Shown here: piece after piece, positions 17,673 through 27,060 of the stretch
Layout of the letters: every line of letters begins with the position of its first letter
Position numbering within the stretch: position 1 is the stretch's first letter
DNA from: Clavibacter nebraskensis NCPPB 2581
GTDB lineage: Bacteria; Actinomycetota; Actinomycetes; Actinomycetales; Microbacteriaceae
Assembly (NCBI RefSeq): GCF_000355695.1
Contig: NC_020891.1
Coordinates: 62,001 to 126,000 of the forward strand
Direction of reading: 5' to 3'
DNA: 64,000 nucleotides
Notes under the pieces: model-generated
Database searches by the model: none
What the model was told of the DNA's origin: nothing
Seen by the model: only the letters and a program-made list of their open reading frames with translations
Position numbers and translations under genes: made by a program

Positions 17673-17844
17673 GCGGGATCCTCCTGGCGTCGAACGGGCG
17701 CAGGGAACGTTCCCTACGATGCGACGACCACCGTGCCACACGACGGACGGGCGGGGACGGCCGCGGGGTGAACAGCCGGTGGACGGGCGGTGCGCGCGGG
17801 TGCGGCGCCCGCGTGGCGCGCTCCGGGTGCCCGCGCGGCGCGCG

Positions 17845-18873
17845 TCAGGCGCGGAGGGGGACGGCCGTGCGGCCCGGGATCAGCGCGCCGTCCACCGCGA
17901 TGTGGCATGTGCCCGTGACGGTGCCGTCGATGCGGTCGACCACCGCGTCGACGGCGAGGGCGCCGATGACGGGGATCGGCTGGCGCCACGTGGTGAAGCC
18001 GAGGAGGTCGCTCGTGAAGGGCGGCAGCCCGTCGTAGCCGGTGATGGACACCTCCGCCGGGGCGGTGATGCCGCGGCGGCCGAGGCCGTCGAGGATCGCG
18101 AGGGCCCACACGTCGCTCGGCGCCATGACCGCGGTCACGCCGCCCGCGTCGACTATCGTCTGCGCGACGGCGGCGGCCCCGTCGATGTGGCCGCCCGCGT
18201 GCTCCTCGCCGCGCACGTGCAGGACGTCGAGGCCGAGCTCGCGGAGGCGGTCGAGCATCGCGAAGGTGCGGGCGGAGATCGTGAGGGAGAGGACGGGCGC
18301 GAGCGTGACGACGGCGACGCGGCGGTGGCCGAGCGACGCGACGTGGTCGGCGAGGCCGCGGCCGCCCGTCCGCTCGTCGCAGTAGACGCTGCTGAGCGAC
18401 GCGTCCACCTCGGGGCGGCCGGCGACGACCGTGGGGATCCGCCGCGCGGACGGCAGGATGTCGGCGACCGGGAGCGCGCCGCTGCACACGACGAGCCCCT
18501 CCACCTGCAGCGAGACGAGCGTCTCGAGGGCCTTGCGCTCCTCCTCGATGTCGAACGCGACGAATCCCGTCGTCGTCACGACCCGGTACCCGCGCTCCGA
18601 GGCCCGCTGCTGCAGCGCGGTGAGCAGGTGACCGTAGAACGGCGTGGACGCGTCGCGCACGAGGACGCCGAGCGTGTGGGTGCGGTGCGCGGACATCCCG
18701 CGCGCGTGGGCGTTGGCGACGTAGCCGAGCGCCGCGGCGGCGTCGCGGACCGTCTGCTGCGTGGCGGGTGCCACGCCCGGCGCGCCGGAGAGAGCGCGCG
18801 AGACGACCGACTTGGAGACGCCCGCGCGCGCGGCCACGTCGTGGATGGTGGGGGCGGCGCCGGGACGACTCAT
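17845..18873 (-). CDS. LacI-family transcriptional regulator
   Basis: A 342-residue repressor. The N-terminal LacI helix-turn-helix (PTIHDVAARAGVSKSVVSRALSG-type, about 8-30) is followed by the hinge helix and a periplasmic-binding-like sugar domain (LGVLVRDASTPFYGHLL, VSITGYDGLPPF). It should bind a sugar-related effector. No sugar operon adjoins it: the nearest genes are the 2H phosphoesterase and a hypothetical protein, so its targets are probably elsewhere. Confidence 0.92.
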   Translation of the reverse strand: MSRPGAAPTIHDVAARAGVSKSVVSRALSGAPGVAPATQQTVRDAAAALGYVANAHARGMSAHRTHTLGVLVRDASTPFYGHLLTALQQRASERGYRVVTTTGFVAFDIEEERKALETLVSLQVEGLVVCSGALPVADILPSARRIPTVVAGRPEVDASLSSVYCDERTGGRGLADHVASLGHRRVAVVTLAPVLSLTISARTFAMLDRLRELGLDVLHVRGEEHAGGHIDGAAAVAQTIVDAGGVTAVMAPSDVWALAILDGLGRRGITAPAEVSITGYDGLPPFTSDLLGFTTWRQPIPVIGALAVDAVVDRIDGTVTGTCHIAVDGALIPGRTAVPLRA

Positions 18874-18997
18874 GCGCGGATCAGCGGGGTGGGCAGTCCG
18901 GGTTCGGCGGCGGGGAGGGGCATCGGCGCGGGGTGCGGGGCGGCGGCGGTGGGCACGGGTCCACGGTAGCGATGCGGGGACGGCGCGTGGGGGAGGG

Positions 18998-19318
18998 TCA
19001 GGGGTGCGCGGGCGGCGGGTCCGCGGTCGGTGGCGAGGCCGTGTCGGGCGCGTGATGCGCATCGGGCGCGGGATCCGCGGAGGGCGGCAGGGGGAGGCCG
19101 GCCGCGCTGGCGCCGAGGCGGCGGAGGATCGCGCGGCACGCCAGGCGGAGGAGGCCGGTGGGCCGCGGCGCGGGGATCCGGTCGGCGCCCGCGGCGGCGG
19201 CCGCGCGGCGGGTGGCGCGGAGCGGGTCGTCGTCGGCCGGATCCCCGGGCCACACGTCGTGCAGCGCGCGGAGGCGCTCCTGCAGGAGGTCGTCGTCGCG
19301 ATCGGGGCTGCTCAGCAC
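18998..19318 (-). CDS. Hypothetical protein
   Basis: A 106-residue protein if started at GTG 19318 (GGGAG nine bases before it). The N-terminal part is acidic and helical (VLSSPDRDDDLLQERLRALHDVWPGDP), the centre has a helix with CRAILRRLG, and the tail is a Pro/Ala/Asp-rich low-complexity segment. The frame stays open further upstream but is then only Arg/Pro/Ala repeats. I do not recognise a family. The reading of the first 60 residues looks protein-like. Confidence 0.45.
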   Translation of the reverse strand: MLSSPDRDDDLLQERLRALHDVWPGDPADDDPLRATRRAAAAAGADRIPAPRPTGLLRLACRAILRRLGASAAGLPLPPSADPAPDAHHAPDTASPPTADPPPAHP

Positions 19319-19607
19319 GCGCGGGCTCCCGGGGCGAGGCGACGCGGACGGCCGGGGTGCGAGCGGCCGCCGCGCGGATGGCCGTGGCGCGGACGGCCGC
19401 CGCGCGACAGGTCGGCGGCCGACGGCGTGCGCGGGTGCGGTGCGTACGGCATGGGACCTCGGGGTGGGGCGCGGACGGGAGGGGCACGAGGCTACGGGCC
19501 GCGCGGATCCGGTGACGCGGCTCCTGCACATGCGCGGCGCGGACGGGGGGTCGACGGGACGGCCGCGCCGCCCGGGTCCGGGCGTCGTCGCGCCCTACGC
19601 TCGGCCC

Positions 19608-20648
19608 ATGACCCCGACCCGTCCGACCTGTCCTCCGCGCCCGCACCTCGAGCGCGCCCGCCGCCTCGTCGGGGTGGCGGTGGGAGCGGCCGCCGTGCTG
19701 GCCGTCGTCGTCGGATCCCTGCCCGCCGTCGCGACGGCGCCGTTCGAGGTCGTCGGGTACGCGGAGGGCGGATCCACCCCGGTCTCGCGCCTCGACGCGA
19801 GCGCCGCCGCCCTCACCTCCGTGGTGGTCGACGGGGTCAACGTCACGTCGGACGGCCGGAGCGTCGCCTCCCCGTCGCCCGAGGCGCTCGCGCTGCTCCG
19901 CCAGGCGCACGCGCGCGGCGAGCGGGTCGAGCTGCTGGTCGGCAACTACGACGAGGCGCTCGGCGACTTCTCGCCGGGCATCGCCGACGCGCTGCTGGGA
20001 TCCCCGGCGAACGTCGACCGCGTGGTCGCGCAGCTCGCCGCCGAGGTCCGCAAGCGCGGTTGGGACGGCGTCACGGTCGACCTCGAGACCCTCTCGGGCG
20101 CGCATCCGGCCGGCCTCACCCGGCTCGTGTCGGGGCTGAAGGCGGCCCTCGGATCCGGGCGCAGCGTCTCCGTCTGCCTCATGGCCACCACGGACGACCC
20201 CCGCCCGCCCGGCTACGACCTCCCGGCGCTCGGCCGGGCCGCCGACCACGTCGTGCTCATGGCGTACGACCAGCACGGGCCCACGTGGTCCGCCGCGGGG
20301 CCCGTCGGCGGGATGCCGTGGGTGAAGGCGGCGCTGAGGCCGCTGCTCGCGGCGGTGCCGGCCGCGCGGATCCAGCTCGGCATCGCGGGCTACGGCTACA
20401 CCTGGCCGCGCACGGGAGAGGGGCGGCAGCTCTCCGACCAGGCGGCGCGCGATCTCGTGGCGTCCCAGAGGCGCACGGCCGTCTGGAGCGTCCCGCAGCA
20501 GGAGTGGCGCGCGACCCTGCGCGACGGCACGGTCGTGTGGTGGTCGGATGCGCGCTCGTACGACGCGCGCGTGGCGCTCGCCCGGCAGCTGGGGCTCGGC
20601 GGGGTGGCCGTGTGGTCGCTCGGGCTGTCGGATCCGCTGACGCGATGA
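19608..20648 (+). CDS. Exported glycoside hydrolase family 18 protein
   Basis: A 346-residue protein with an N-terminal membrane or signal segment (about 22-46) and a GH18 barrel. The catalytic strand reads WDGVTVDLETL with Glu160 as acid/base, matching the DxxxDxE motif. Other family features are VVGYAEGGS, VLMAYDQHG and LGIAGYGYTWP, as in YaaH/YvbX-like spore-type and bacterial chitinase-like proteins. It probably cuts GlcNAc-containing polymers such as peptidoglycan or chitin. It overlaps the amidohydrolase gene by four bases (ATGA). Confidence 0.85.
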   Translation: MTPTRPTCPPRPHLERARRLVGVAVGAAAVLAVVVGSLPAVATAPFEVVGYAEGGSTPVSRLDASAAALTSVVVDGVNVTSDGRSVASPSPEALALLRQAHARGERVELLVGNYDEALGDFSPGIADALLGSPANVDRVVAQLAAEVRKRGWDGVTVDLETLSGAHPAGLTRLVSGLKAALGSGRSVSVCLMATTDDPRPPGYDLPALGRAADHVVLMAYDQHGPTWSAAGPVGGMPWVKAALRPLLAAVPAARIQLGIAGYGYTWPRTGEGRQLSDQAARDLVASQRRTAVWSVPQQEWRATLRDGTVVWWSDARSYDARVALARQLGLGGVAVWSLGLSDPLTR

Positions 20649-21667
20649 CCGGCGGCGGTGCCCTGCCTGCCGGTGTCTGGCGCGTCCGGGAGCTGCGGCT
20701 CGACCGGATCCACCGGGAGGTCGCCGTGCGCATCGACGGCGGGCGCGTGGCGCTCGCCGACACGGCCGATGCGGCCGGCGCGGTGCTCGGGCGGCTCGAC
20801 CTGGCGATCAGCGACGGCGTGGTCGACCGGCACGTGCACCTCGGGTTGGTGGAGCACGCGGCGCTCGCCGGGTCGCCCGTCACGGCGGTGGTGGACCTCG
20901 GGTGGGATCCGGCGGAGATCGCCCGCTTCGCCGCCCGGCCGCCGAGGGGTGTGGACGTCCGCTACGCCGGTCCGTTCCACACCGCCCCCGGGGGTTACCC
21001 GTCGGACCGCGCGTGGGCGCCGCCGGCCGCGGTGCGCGAGGTGGCGCGCGCGGAGGATGCGGCGGCGACCGTCGCGGCGGCCCGGGCGGGCGGATCGGCT
21101 GCGGTGAAGATCGTGCTGCACGACGGCGGTCCGCTCCTCGCGGACGACGTGCTGGCCGCTCTGGTCGACGCCGCGCACGACGCCGGGCTGCCCGCCGCCG
21201 TGCACGCGGAGGGCGCGGGGCAGACGGGGCGCGCGATCCGCGCGGGCGCCGACGTGCTCGTGCACGTGCCGTGGACGGAGCGGCTCGACGACGCCACGCT
21301 TCGCGCATCCGCCGCGCGGGACGTTCTCTGGATCTCGACCCTGGCGATCCACGACGGCGCCGACCTCGCGACGGCCCTCGACAACGCCCGCCGCTACCGC
21401 GCGCTCGGCGGCCGGGTCGTGTACGGCACCGACCTCGGCAACGGCGACCTCCCGGTGGGCCTGAACGCGCGGGAGGTCGAGCTGCTCGGCGAGATGGGGC
21501 TCCGGGGCCCGGCGCTCCTCGACGCCGTGCTGGGCAGCGCGCCGGGCGGCATCGCGCACGCGCTGGCGAGCGCGGATCCGCTGCCGTCGTCCGCCGACGC
21601 CACGGCCGACGAGCTCGTCCGGTGGCTGCGCGGGGCGCACCGGCTGGGGCCCGCCGACCTCCGCTGA
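20645..21667 (+). CDS. Amidohydrolase-family protein
   Basis: A 340-residue enzyme. Metal-binding signatures of the amidohydrolase superfamily are in order: VDRHVHLG (HxH), KIVLHDGG, a second histidine in HAEG, HVPWTE, and the metal aspartate in GTDLGNGD. Imidazolonepropionase-like or dihydroorotase-like hydrolases have this layout. The substrate cannot be told. Translational coupling with the GH18 gene suggests a joint role in processing an amino-sugar or amide compound, which is inference. Confidence 0.75.
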   Translation: MTGGGALPAGVWRVRELRLDRIHREVAVRIDGGRVALADTADAAGAVLGRLDLAISDGVVDRHVHLGLVEHAALAGSPVTAVVDLGWDPAEIARFAARPPRGVDVRYAGPFHTAPGGYPSDRAWAPPAAVREVARAEDAAATVAAARAGGSAAVKIVLHDGGPLLADDVLAALVDAAHDAGLPAAVHAEGAGQTGRAIRAGADVLVHVPWTERLDDATLRASAARDVLWISTLAIHDGADLATALDNARRYRALGGRVVYGTDLGNGDLPVGLNAREVELLGEMGLRGPALLDAVLGSAPGGIAHALASADPLPSSADATADELVRWLRGAHRLGPADLR

Positions 21668-21684
21668 GCGACCGTCGATCGCCC

Positions 21685-21728
21685 GACCCCGTACCGACCC
21701 CGTACCGACCCCGCACCCACCCCGCGCA
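21685..21728. repeat. Four 11-base tandem repeats
   Basis: Unit GACCCCGTACC twice, then GACCCCGCACC and a diverged fourth copy, directly after the amidohydrolase gene. There is no obvious function; possibly slippage-prone spacer DNA. Confidence 0.7.
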
Positions 21729-21894
21729 CGCGCCTAGGCCGGGGCATCCCCTGGATCCCGGGCTGCGCGGAGCACCGCCCCGCGCGCACGACGGAGAGCG
21801 CGCTCTCCGTGACCATCCCGCCGCTCCGTGCGGGCCGCCGCAGGCCGGCCCCCGGACGCAGCCCGCCGGATCCGCCCGCTGCCCCAGGACCCCC

Positions 21895-22513
21895 ATGCGC
21901 CGTCTCCTCGCCCCCCTCCTGCACGTCATCGCCCTCCCCGGCATCGCCGCGCGGGTGGGGGGGGGAGTTCCTCTACCGCCGGTCCGACGCGTCCGGCGAC
22001 ATCCATCCGGACGACGCCGCGCACGGCGTGGTCGAGGGCCCCGACCGGATCGCGGTCGCCGGCGAAACCGGAATGATCAGCCTCGGCGTCCGCACGCACC
22101 AGATCGCCCTCCCCGCGTTCCTCGCGCGGCACCACGCGACGCGCACCGGGCGCGGGGTCGCGTGGTCCATCGCGCCGCTGCCGGGTTCGCGCCTCCGCGA
22201 GGCGGCCGCCGTGATCGTGCACGCCGAGGACGACCTCGCGCGGGCGGACGCGGTGGTGATCCTCGCCGGGATCACCGACGTGATGCGCGTCACCTCCGTC
22301 CGCGCGTGGCGGCGGCAGATGCGGGTCGCGATCGACGGCCCTCGACCAGCACACGCGCGACGTGATCGACGGCCTCCCCTGCACGCGCGCCGTCCCGTTC
22401 CCGGAGGAGCTCACGCGCGCTGGCGGCCCGAGTCGGACGAGAGCCGCTACCAGCGCACCTGCCGCTCGTGGGGGGCGCACCTCTCGGAGGCGCTCGCCGA
22501 GGCGCGCGCCTGA
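21895..22513 (+). pseudogene. Decayed SGNH/GDSL-type hydrolase
   Basis: The protein can be followed only by changing frame three times. MRRLLAPLLHVIALPGIAARVGG runs to a nine-G run (21957-21965), where one G too many shifts it. FLYRRSDASGDIHPD continues to about 22337, where another extra base shifts it. RDVIDGLPCTRAVPFPEELTRA continues to about 22420, and WRPESDESRYQRTC ends at 22513. The segment ADAVVILAGITDVMRVTS resembles block III of SGNH hydrolases (GxND). The gene is therefore broken, unless the first shift is a sequencing error; three shifts argue for real decay. Confidence 0.7.
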
Positions 22514-22545
22514 GCTCCGGCGGCGACGGCGGATCCCCGCCCGGC

Positions 22546-22577
22546 TTGTCGCGGATGATGAGGTTAGGCTAACCTCA
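22546..22577 (+). promoter_or_regulatory. DtxR/IdeR-type iron box and promoter of the siderophore importer
   Basis: TGAGGTTAGGCTAACCTCA (22559-22577) is a perfect 19-base palindrome and matches the DtxR/IdeR consensus at 17 of 19 positions. It covers a probable -10 TAACCT (22570-22575) placed 18 bases from TTGTCG (22546-22551). Transcription would start at or next to GTG 22583, so the mRNA is nearly leaderless. Iron-loaded repressor would shut off uptake. Confidence 0.85.
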
Positions 22578-22582
22578 CCTGC

Positions 22583-23494
22583 GTGACCCTCCCCGCCTCG
22601 ACCGCCCCGATCGCGCGCGCCGCGGACCCGGATCCGTCGCCCGCGTCACCCGCCGCCTCCGCCCTCGAGGCCCGCGGCATCACGGTCGCGTACGGCGACA
22701 CCGAGGTCGTGCACAGCGCGGGTCTCGAGATCCGGCCGGGCTGCGTCACCGCGCTCGTCGGCCCGAACGGCAGCGGGAAGTCGACGCTGCTGCGCACGAT
22801 GGCGCGGCTGCAGGCGGCGCGCTCGGGATCGCTCGTGCTGCGCGACGAGGGCGCGGACGCCGCCGACGGCCGCGAGTCCGACGCCCTCGACCTCTCCCTC
22901 CGCCGCTTCGCCCGCCGCGTCGCGCTCCTCACGCAGGGCCGCCCGACGCCCGGCGGCCTCAGCGTCCGCGACGTCGTCGAGTTCGGCCGCTACCCGCACC
23001 GCGGCCGCTTCGGCGGGGCGGATCCCGACGGCCGGGCTGCCGTGGACCGCGCGCTCGACCTCACCGGCCTCGACGCCCTCGCCGACCGCGGCGTCGACCA
23101 GCTCTCCGGCGGCCAGCTCCAGCGCGTCTGGCTCGCGAGCTGCCTCGCCCAGGAGACGGGCGTGCTGCTCCTCGACGAGCCCACCACCTACCTCGACCTC
23201 CGCTACCAGGTCGAGCTCCTCGACCTGGTGCGCGACCTCGCCGACGACGGACGCATCGCCGTCGGCGTCGTCCTCCACGACCTCGACCAGGCCGCCGCGC
23301 TCGCCGACACCGTCGCGCTGCTCTCGGACGGCCGGATCGTCAAGACCGGCACCCCATCCGAGGTGCTGACCCCCGACCTCCTCACCGAGGTCTACGGCAT
23401 CCCCGTCGAGGTCCACGCGGACCCGACGACGGGCAGCCTGCGCACCCGCGCGGTCGCCCGCCACCACCACAGGAACGAGAGGCTCCACCCGTGA
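22583..23494 (+). CDS. Siderophore ABC importer, ATP-binding subunit (FecE/FhuC type)
   Basis: A 303-residue ATPase: Walker A GPNGSGKST, Q-loop TQGRPTPGG, signature LSGGQLQR, Walker B VLLLDEPTTYLD, and H-loop VLHDLDQ, all in the arrangement of iron-siderophore importers. The first 28 residues are a disordered Ala/Pro/Ser leader. GTG 22583 has no ribosome site but follows the predicted promoter directly. It energises the fused permease (24495-26660); the stop overlaps the next gene by four bases (GTGA). Confidence 0.92.
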   Translation: MTLPASTAPIARAADPDPSPASPAASALEARGITVAYGDTEVVHSAGLEIRPGCVTALVGPNGSGKSTLLRTMARLQAARSGSLVLRDEGADAADGRESDALDLSLRRFARRVALLTQGRPTPGGLSVRDVVEFGRYPHRGRFGGADPDGRAAVDRALDLTGLDALADRGVDQLSGGQLQRVWLASCLAQETGVLLLDEPTTYLDLRYQVELLDLVRDLADDGRIAVGVVLHDLDQAAALADTVALLSDGRIVKTGTPSEVLTPDLLTEVYGIPVEVHADPTTGSLRTRAVARHHHRNERLHP

Positions 23495-24480
23495 TCACGA
23501 GACGACGAACCCTGGCGATGACCGCCCTCGCCGCCGCGACAGCGCTCACGCTGACCGCATGCGGCACCACCGAGGAGGCATCCACGGGCGCCGGCACGAC
23601 GCCGGCCGGCGAGCGGATCACGCTCACCGACGGCACCGGCGCGGAGGTCACGCTCGACGGGCCCGCGACGAAGGTCGTCGGCACCGAGTGGAACGTCGTC
23701 GAGAACCTCGTGTCGCTGGGCGTGGATCCCGTGGGCGTCGCCGACGTCGCGGGCTACAGCGCCTGGTCGTCGGCCGTGCCGCTCGTGAACGAGCCCGCCG
23801 ACATCGGCACGCGCGGCGAGCCGAGCGTGGAGACCATCGCGTCGCTCGCGCCCGACCTCATCGTCGCGACCACCGACCTGCCGGCCGACGCCATCGAGCA
23901 GCTGAAGGCGATCGCGCCCGTGCTGCAGGTGAACTCCGCCGACGGCAGCAAGCAGATCCAGCAGAGCGAGGACAACCTCGAGCTCATCGCGAAGGCGACG
24001 GGCACCGAGGACCAGGCGACGAAGGTCATCGACGCCTACGACCAGGCCGTCACGGACGCGAAGGCGAAGCTCGACGCCGCCGGCCTCGCGGGATCCAAGT
24101 TCCTGTTCGCGGACGCGTACGTGGACGCCGGCGCGGTCACCATCCGCCCGTTCGGGAACGGCTCGCTCATCGGCGACGTGACCACCGCGCTCGGCCTCGA
24201 GAACGCATGGACGGGCGAGGTCGACCCGGCCTACGGCCTCGGATCCACCGACGTCGAGGGACTCACGACCGTCGGCGACGTGCAGTTCCTCTACAACTCC
24301 AACTCCACGCAGGGCGACGACCCGTTCGCCACGACGCTCGCGGGCAACGCCGTGTGGCAGTCGCTGCCGTTCGTGACGGCGGGCGACGTGCACCGCATGC
24401 CCGACGGCATCTGGGCGTTCGGCGGCCCGGCGTCGATGACGGCGTACGCGAAGGCCGTGTCCGACCTGCTCGCCGGCTGA
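23491..24480 (+). CDS. Siderophore-binding lipoprotein (FepB/FecB type)
   Basis: A 329-residue substrate-binding protein. The signal peptide ends in lipobox LTAC, so it is lipid-anchored. The two lobes have the class III binding-protein layout with VVGTEWNVVENLVSLGVDPVG, the region where iron-siderophore proteins have a helix backbone linking both lobes (about 150-200), and KAVSDLLAG at the end. It should hand a ferric siderophore to the permease. It overlaps the ATPase gene; the permease gene starts 14 bases later. Confidence 0.9.
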   Translation: MITRRRTLAMTALAAATALTLTACGTTEEASTGAGTTPAGERITLTDGTGAEVTLDGPATKVVGTEWNVVENLVSLGVDPVGVADVAGYSAWSSAVPLVNEPADIGTRGEPSVETIASLAPDLIVATTDLPADAIEQLKAIAPVLQVNSADGSKQIQQSEDNLELIAKATGTEDQATKVIDAYDQAVTDAKAKLDAAGLAGSKFLFADAYVDAGAVTIRPFGNGSLIGDVTTALGLENAWTGEVDPAYGLGSTDVEGLTTVGDVQFLYNSNSTQGDDPFATTLAGNAVWQSLPFVTAGDVHRMPDGIWAFGGPASMTAYAKAVSDLLAG

Positions 24481-24494
24481 CCCGCGCCCTCCCG

Positions 24495-26660
24495 ATGAGC
24501 GCTCCCGTCCGCACCGCGCCCCCGCCGGCCGACGCGCCTCCCGCGTCCGTGTCCGTCGCGCCGCCGGCGACCCCGGATCCCGTCCCGTCGTTCGCCGCCG
24601 CCGTCGCGCGCGCCGACGGGGCCGGCCGGATCCCGGTGCGGGCGGTCGCGGTCGTCGCCCTCCTCGCGCTCGTCGTGGTGGTGCTCGCGGTGATCGACGT
24701 CACGCAGGGCACCGCCGCGGTCGGCCCGCGCGAGGTGTGGGAGGCGCTCACCGGGCGCGCGACGCCGGGCGACGCGTCCGTCGTGGTCGCGTCGCGCCTG
24801 CCGCGCATGGCGGCCGGGATCCTCGTGGGCCTCGCCCTGGGCGCCGCCGGCGCCGCCCTCCAGGCCGTGAGCCGCAACGTGCTCGCCTCGCCCGACACCC
24901 TCGCCGTGAACGCCGGCGCCTACGCGGCCCTCGCGGTGGCCGCGGTCACCGGGCTCACGCTGCCGGTGCTCGCGGGCGCGGGCGTCGCGTTCGTCGGCGG
25001 GCTCGTCGCGGCGGCGATCGTGCTCGCGGTCTCGGGCCTCGGATCCGGCACCGTGCGCCTCGTGCTCGCGGGCAGCGCGCTCGCGCTCGGCCTCGGATCC
25101 GTCACCAGCGCGCTCCTCCTCCTCTTCCCGCAGCAGACCTCCGGCCTCTACCGCTGGGGCCAGGGCGGCATCGGCCAGAACGGGTTCGACGCGGTCGCGC
25201 AGATGGCGCCCGTCGTGGTGGTCGCGCTCGGGATCCTGCTCCTCATCACCCGCCGGCTCGACGCGCTCGGCCTCGGCGACGACGCCGCGCGCAGCCTCGG
25301 CGTCGACGTGCGCGCGACCCGCGTGATCGCCGTGCTCGCCTCGGTGCTGCTCGCCGCCGCGGCCGTGACGGTCGCCGGGCCCATCGGATTCGTCGGCCTG
25401 TACGCGCCCGCGTTCGTGCGGCCGCTGCGCCGGCTCGTGCCCGGGGTCCGCCGCTCGTGGGTCTTCCTCCCCGTCGCCGGGCTGATGGGCGCCGCGGTCG
25501 TGCTCCTCGCCGACGTGCTGCTGCGCGCGGTCGTCGGCGCCGAGGCGTCGGTCGCCGTGCCGACCGGCCTCGTCACCTCCCTCATCGGCGCGGTCGTGCT
25601 CGTGGTGCTCGCCGTGCGCACCCGCGACAGCGCGACGCCCGCGCCCACCGAGCGGCACGGCGTGATCACCCGCCGTCGCGCCGCGGTCGTGGTCGGCGCG
25701 CTGGTCGCGGTGCTCGTCGGGCTGCTCCTCGCCGCCGTGCTCCTCGGCGACGCGAAGCTGCTCCTCGGCGACGTCGTGAACGGGATCCGCGGCACGGCCG
25801 GCCCCGTCGTCAGCTACGTGCTCGACACCCGCGTGCCCCGCGTGCTCGCCGCCGTGCTGGCCGGTGCGGCGCTCGCGCTCGCCGGCGTGCTCGTGCAGGC
25901 GGTCACCCGGAACCCGCTCGCGGATCCCGCGATCCTCGGCGTCTCCGGTGGCGCGGGCCTCGGCGCCGTGCTGTTCGTGACCACCGCGCCGCTCGCGTCC
26001 GGATGGGGCATCGCGGGCGCCGCCGGGCTGGGCGCGCTCGCCGCGGCGGCCGTCGTCTTCGGCCTCGCGGCGCGCGGCGGCTTCCCGCAGAACCGGCTGG
26101 TGCTCATCGGCGTCGGCGTCTCGGCGGGCACGGCGGCGGCGATCAGCATGATCATCGTGCTCACCGACCCGTTCGACGGCGCGAAGGCGCTCACCTGGCT
26201 CTCCGGATCCACCTACGGCCGCGGATTCGACGACGCCCTGCCGGTGCTGGTCGCCCTCGTGCTGGCGGTGACGGTCGCGGTGCCGCGGCACCGGATGCTG
26301 GATCTCGTCGCCCTCGACGACGACACCCCGCGCCTCCTCGGCGTCTCGCTCGGCCGCGCGCGCCTGCTCGCCCTGTCGATCGCCGTGGTGCTCACGGCGA
26401 CGGCGGTCGCGGCCGTCGGCGTGATCGGCTTCGTCGGCCTGGTCGCGCCCCACGCGGCCCGCGCGCTCGTCGGATCCCGCCACGCGCGCGTCGTGCCCGT
26501 CGCGATCCTGCTGGGCGCCGCCCTCGTGACCCTCGCCGACCTGCTCGGCCGCACCGTGATCGCTCCCGCCCAGCTCGGCGCCGGCCTCGTGACCGCGCTC
26601 GTCGGCACGCCGTACTTCGTGTGGCTGCTGTGGCGCGGGCGGACGGCGCGGGCGAGATAG
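24495..26660 (+). CDS. Fused double FecCD-type permease
   Basis: A 721-residue membrane protein made of two complete FecCD permease halves, about 60-385 and 395-715, each with some ten helices. Each half has its own EAA-like/periplasmic signature: RNVLASPDTLAVNAG in the first and RNPLADPAILGVSGG in the second. FhuB is built in the same way, so one chain forms the whole channel and pairs with a dimer of the ATPase. The second half follows the family consensus more closely. Last gene of the iron-box operon. Confidence 0.92.
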   Translation: MSAPVRTAPPPADAPPASVSVAPPATPDPVPSFAAAVARADGAGRIPVRAVAVVALLALVVVVLAVIDVTQGTAAVGPREVWEALTGRATPGDASVVVASRLPRMAAGILVGLALGAAGAALQAVSRNVLASPDTLAVNAGAYAALAVAAVTGLTLPVLAGAGVAFVGGLVAAAIVLAVSGLGSGTVRLVLAGSALALGLGSVTSALLLLFPQQTSGLYRWGQGGIGQNGFDAVAQMAPVVVVALGILLLITRRLDALGLGDDAARSLGVDVRATRVIAVLASVLLAAAAVTVAGPIGFVGLYAPAFVRPLRRLVPGVRRSWVFLPVAGLMGAAVVLLADVLLRAVVGAEASVAVPTGLVTSLIGAVVLVVLAVRTRDSATPAPTERHGVITRRRAAVVVGALVAVLVGLLLAAVLLGDAKLLLGDVVNGIRGTAGPVVSYVLDTRVPRVLAAVLAGAALALAGVLVQAVTRNPLADPAILGVSGGAGLGAVLFVTTAPLASGWGIAGAAGLGALAAAAVVFGLAARGGFPQNRLVLIGVGVSAGTAAAISMIIVLTDPFDGAKALTWLSGSTYGRGFDDALPVLVALVLAVTVAVPRHRMLDLVALDDDTPRLLGVSLGRARLLALSIAVVLTATAVAAVGVIGFVGLVAPHAARALVGSRHARVVPVAILLGAALVTLADLLGRTVIAPAQLGAGLVTALVGTPYFVWLLWRGRTARAR

Positions 26661-26688
26661 GCCGGCGGCGGCCGCGTAGGTCTAGGGG

Positions 26689-27060
26689 ATGACACGACGC
26701 ATGGCCGATCGCGCCTTCCGCACCTCGCAGGAGGACACGGCCGCGACCGCGCCGCACTTGGGCCCGATCAACGCGTTCGTCGCCGCGATCTCGGAGCCGG
26801 ACCCCGAGGGGTTCGTCCCGCGCATCGCCCCGCATCACGGCGGCACGGACGCGCGCGTGCTCAGTGTCCTGCGTGACCCGGGGCCGGCGACGCAGGTGGG
26901 CGTCGGATCCGGCTTCCTCAGCATCGAGGATGCGACGATCCACCCCGGACGGCAGGCGCTCTTCCACCCCGACCCCGCCGAGCGGGAGCGGCGGGAGGCG
27001 CATCAGGTGGCCGCCTACGCGCGGGTCGGGCAGATCCTCTCGGACGGGGCGCGCTCGTGA
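26689..27060 (+). pseudogene. Uracil-DNA glycosylase-family remnant with internal deletion
   Basis: The 123 codons start like the actinobacterial uracil-DNA glycosylase family (GFVPRIAPHHGG, ARVLSVLRDPGPAT, GVGSGFLSIE). They then jump straight to what looks like that family's C-terminus (IHPGRQALFHPDPAERERREAHQ). The catalytic middle, normally about 90 residues including an NAYPW-type motif, is missing. The frame is kept, so a short protein may still be made, but it cannot be an active glycosylase. The family assignment is from memory of the motifs. Confidence 0.6.

Noticed and set aside
21685-21728. Tandem repeats as a CRISPR-like array
   Set aside because: Units are directly adjacent with no spacers and only four copies.
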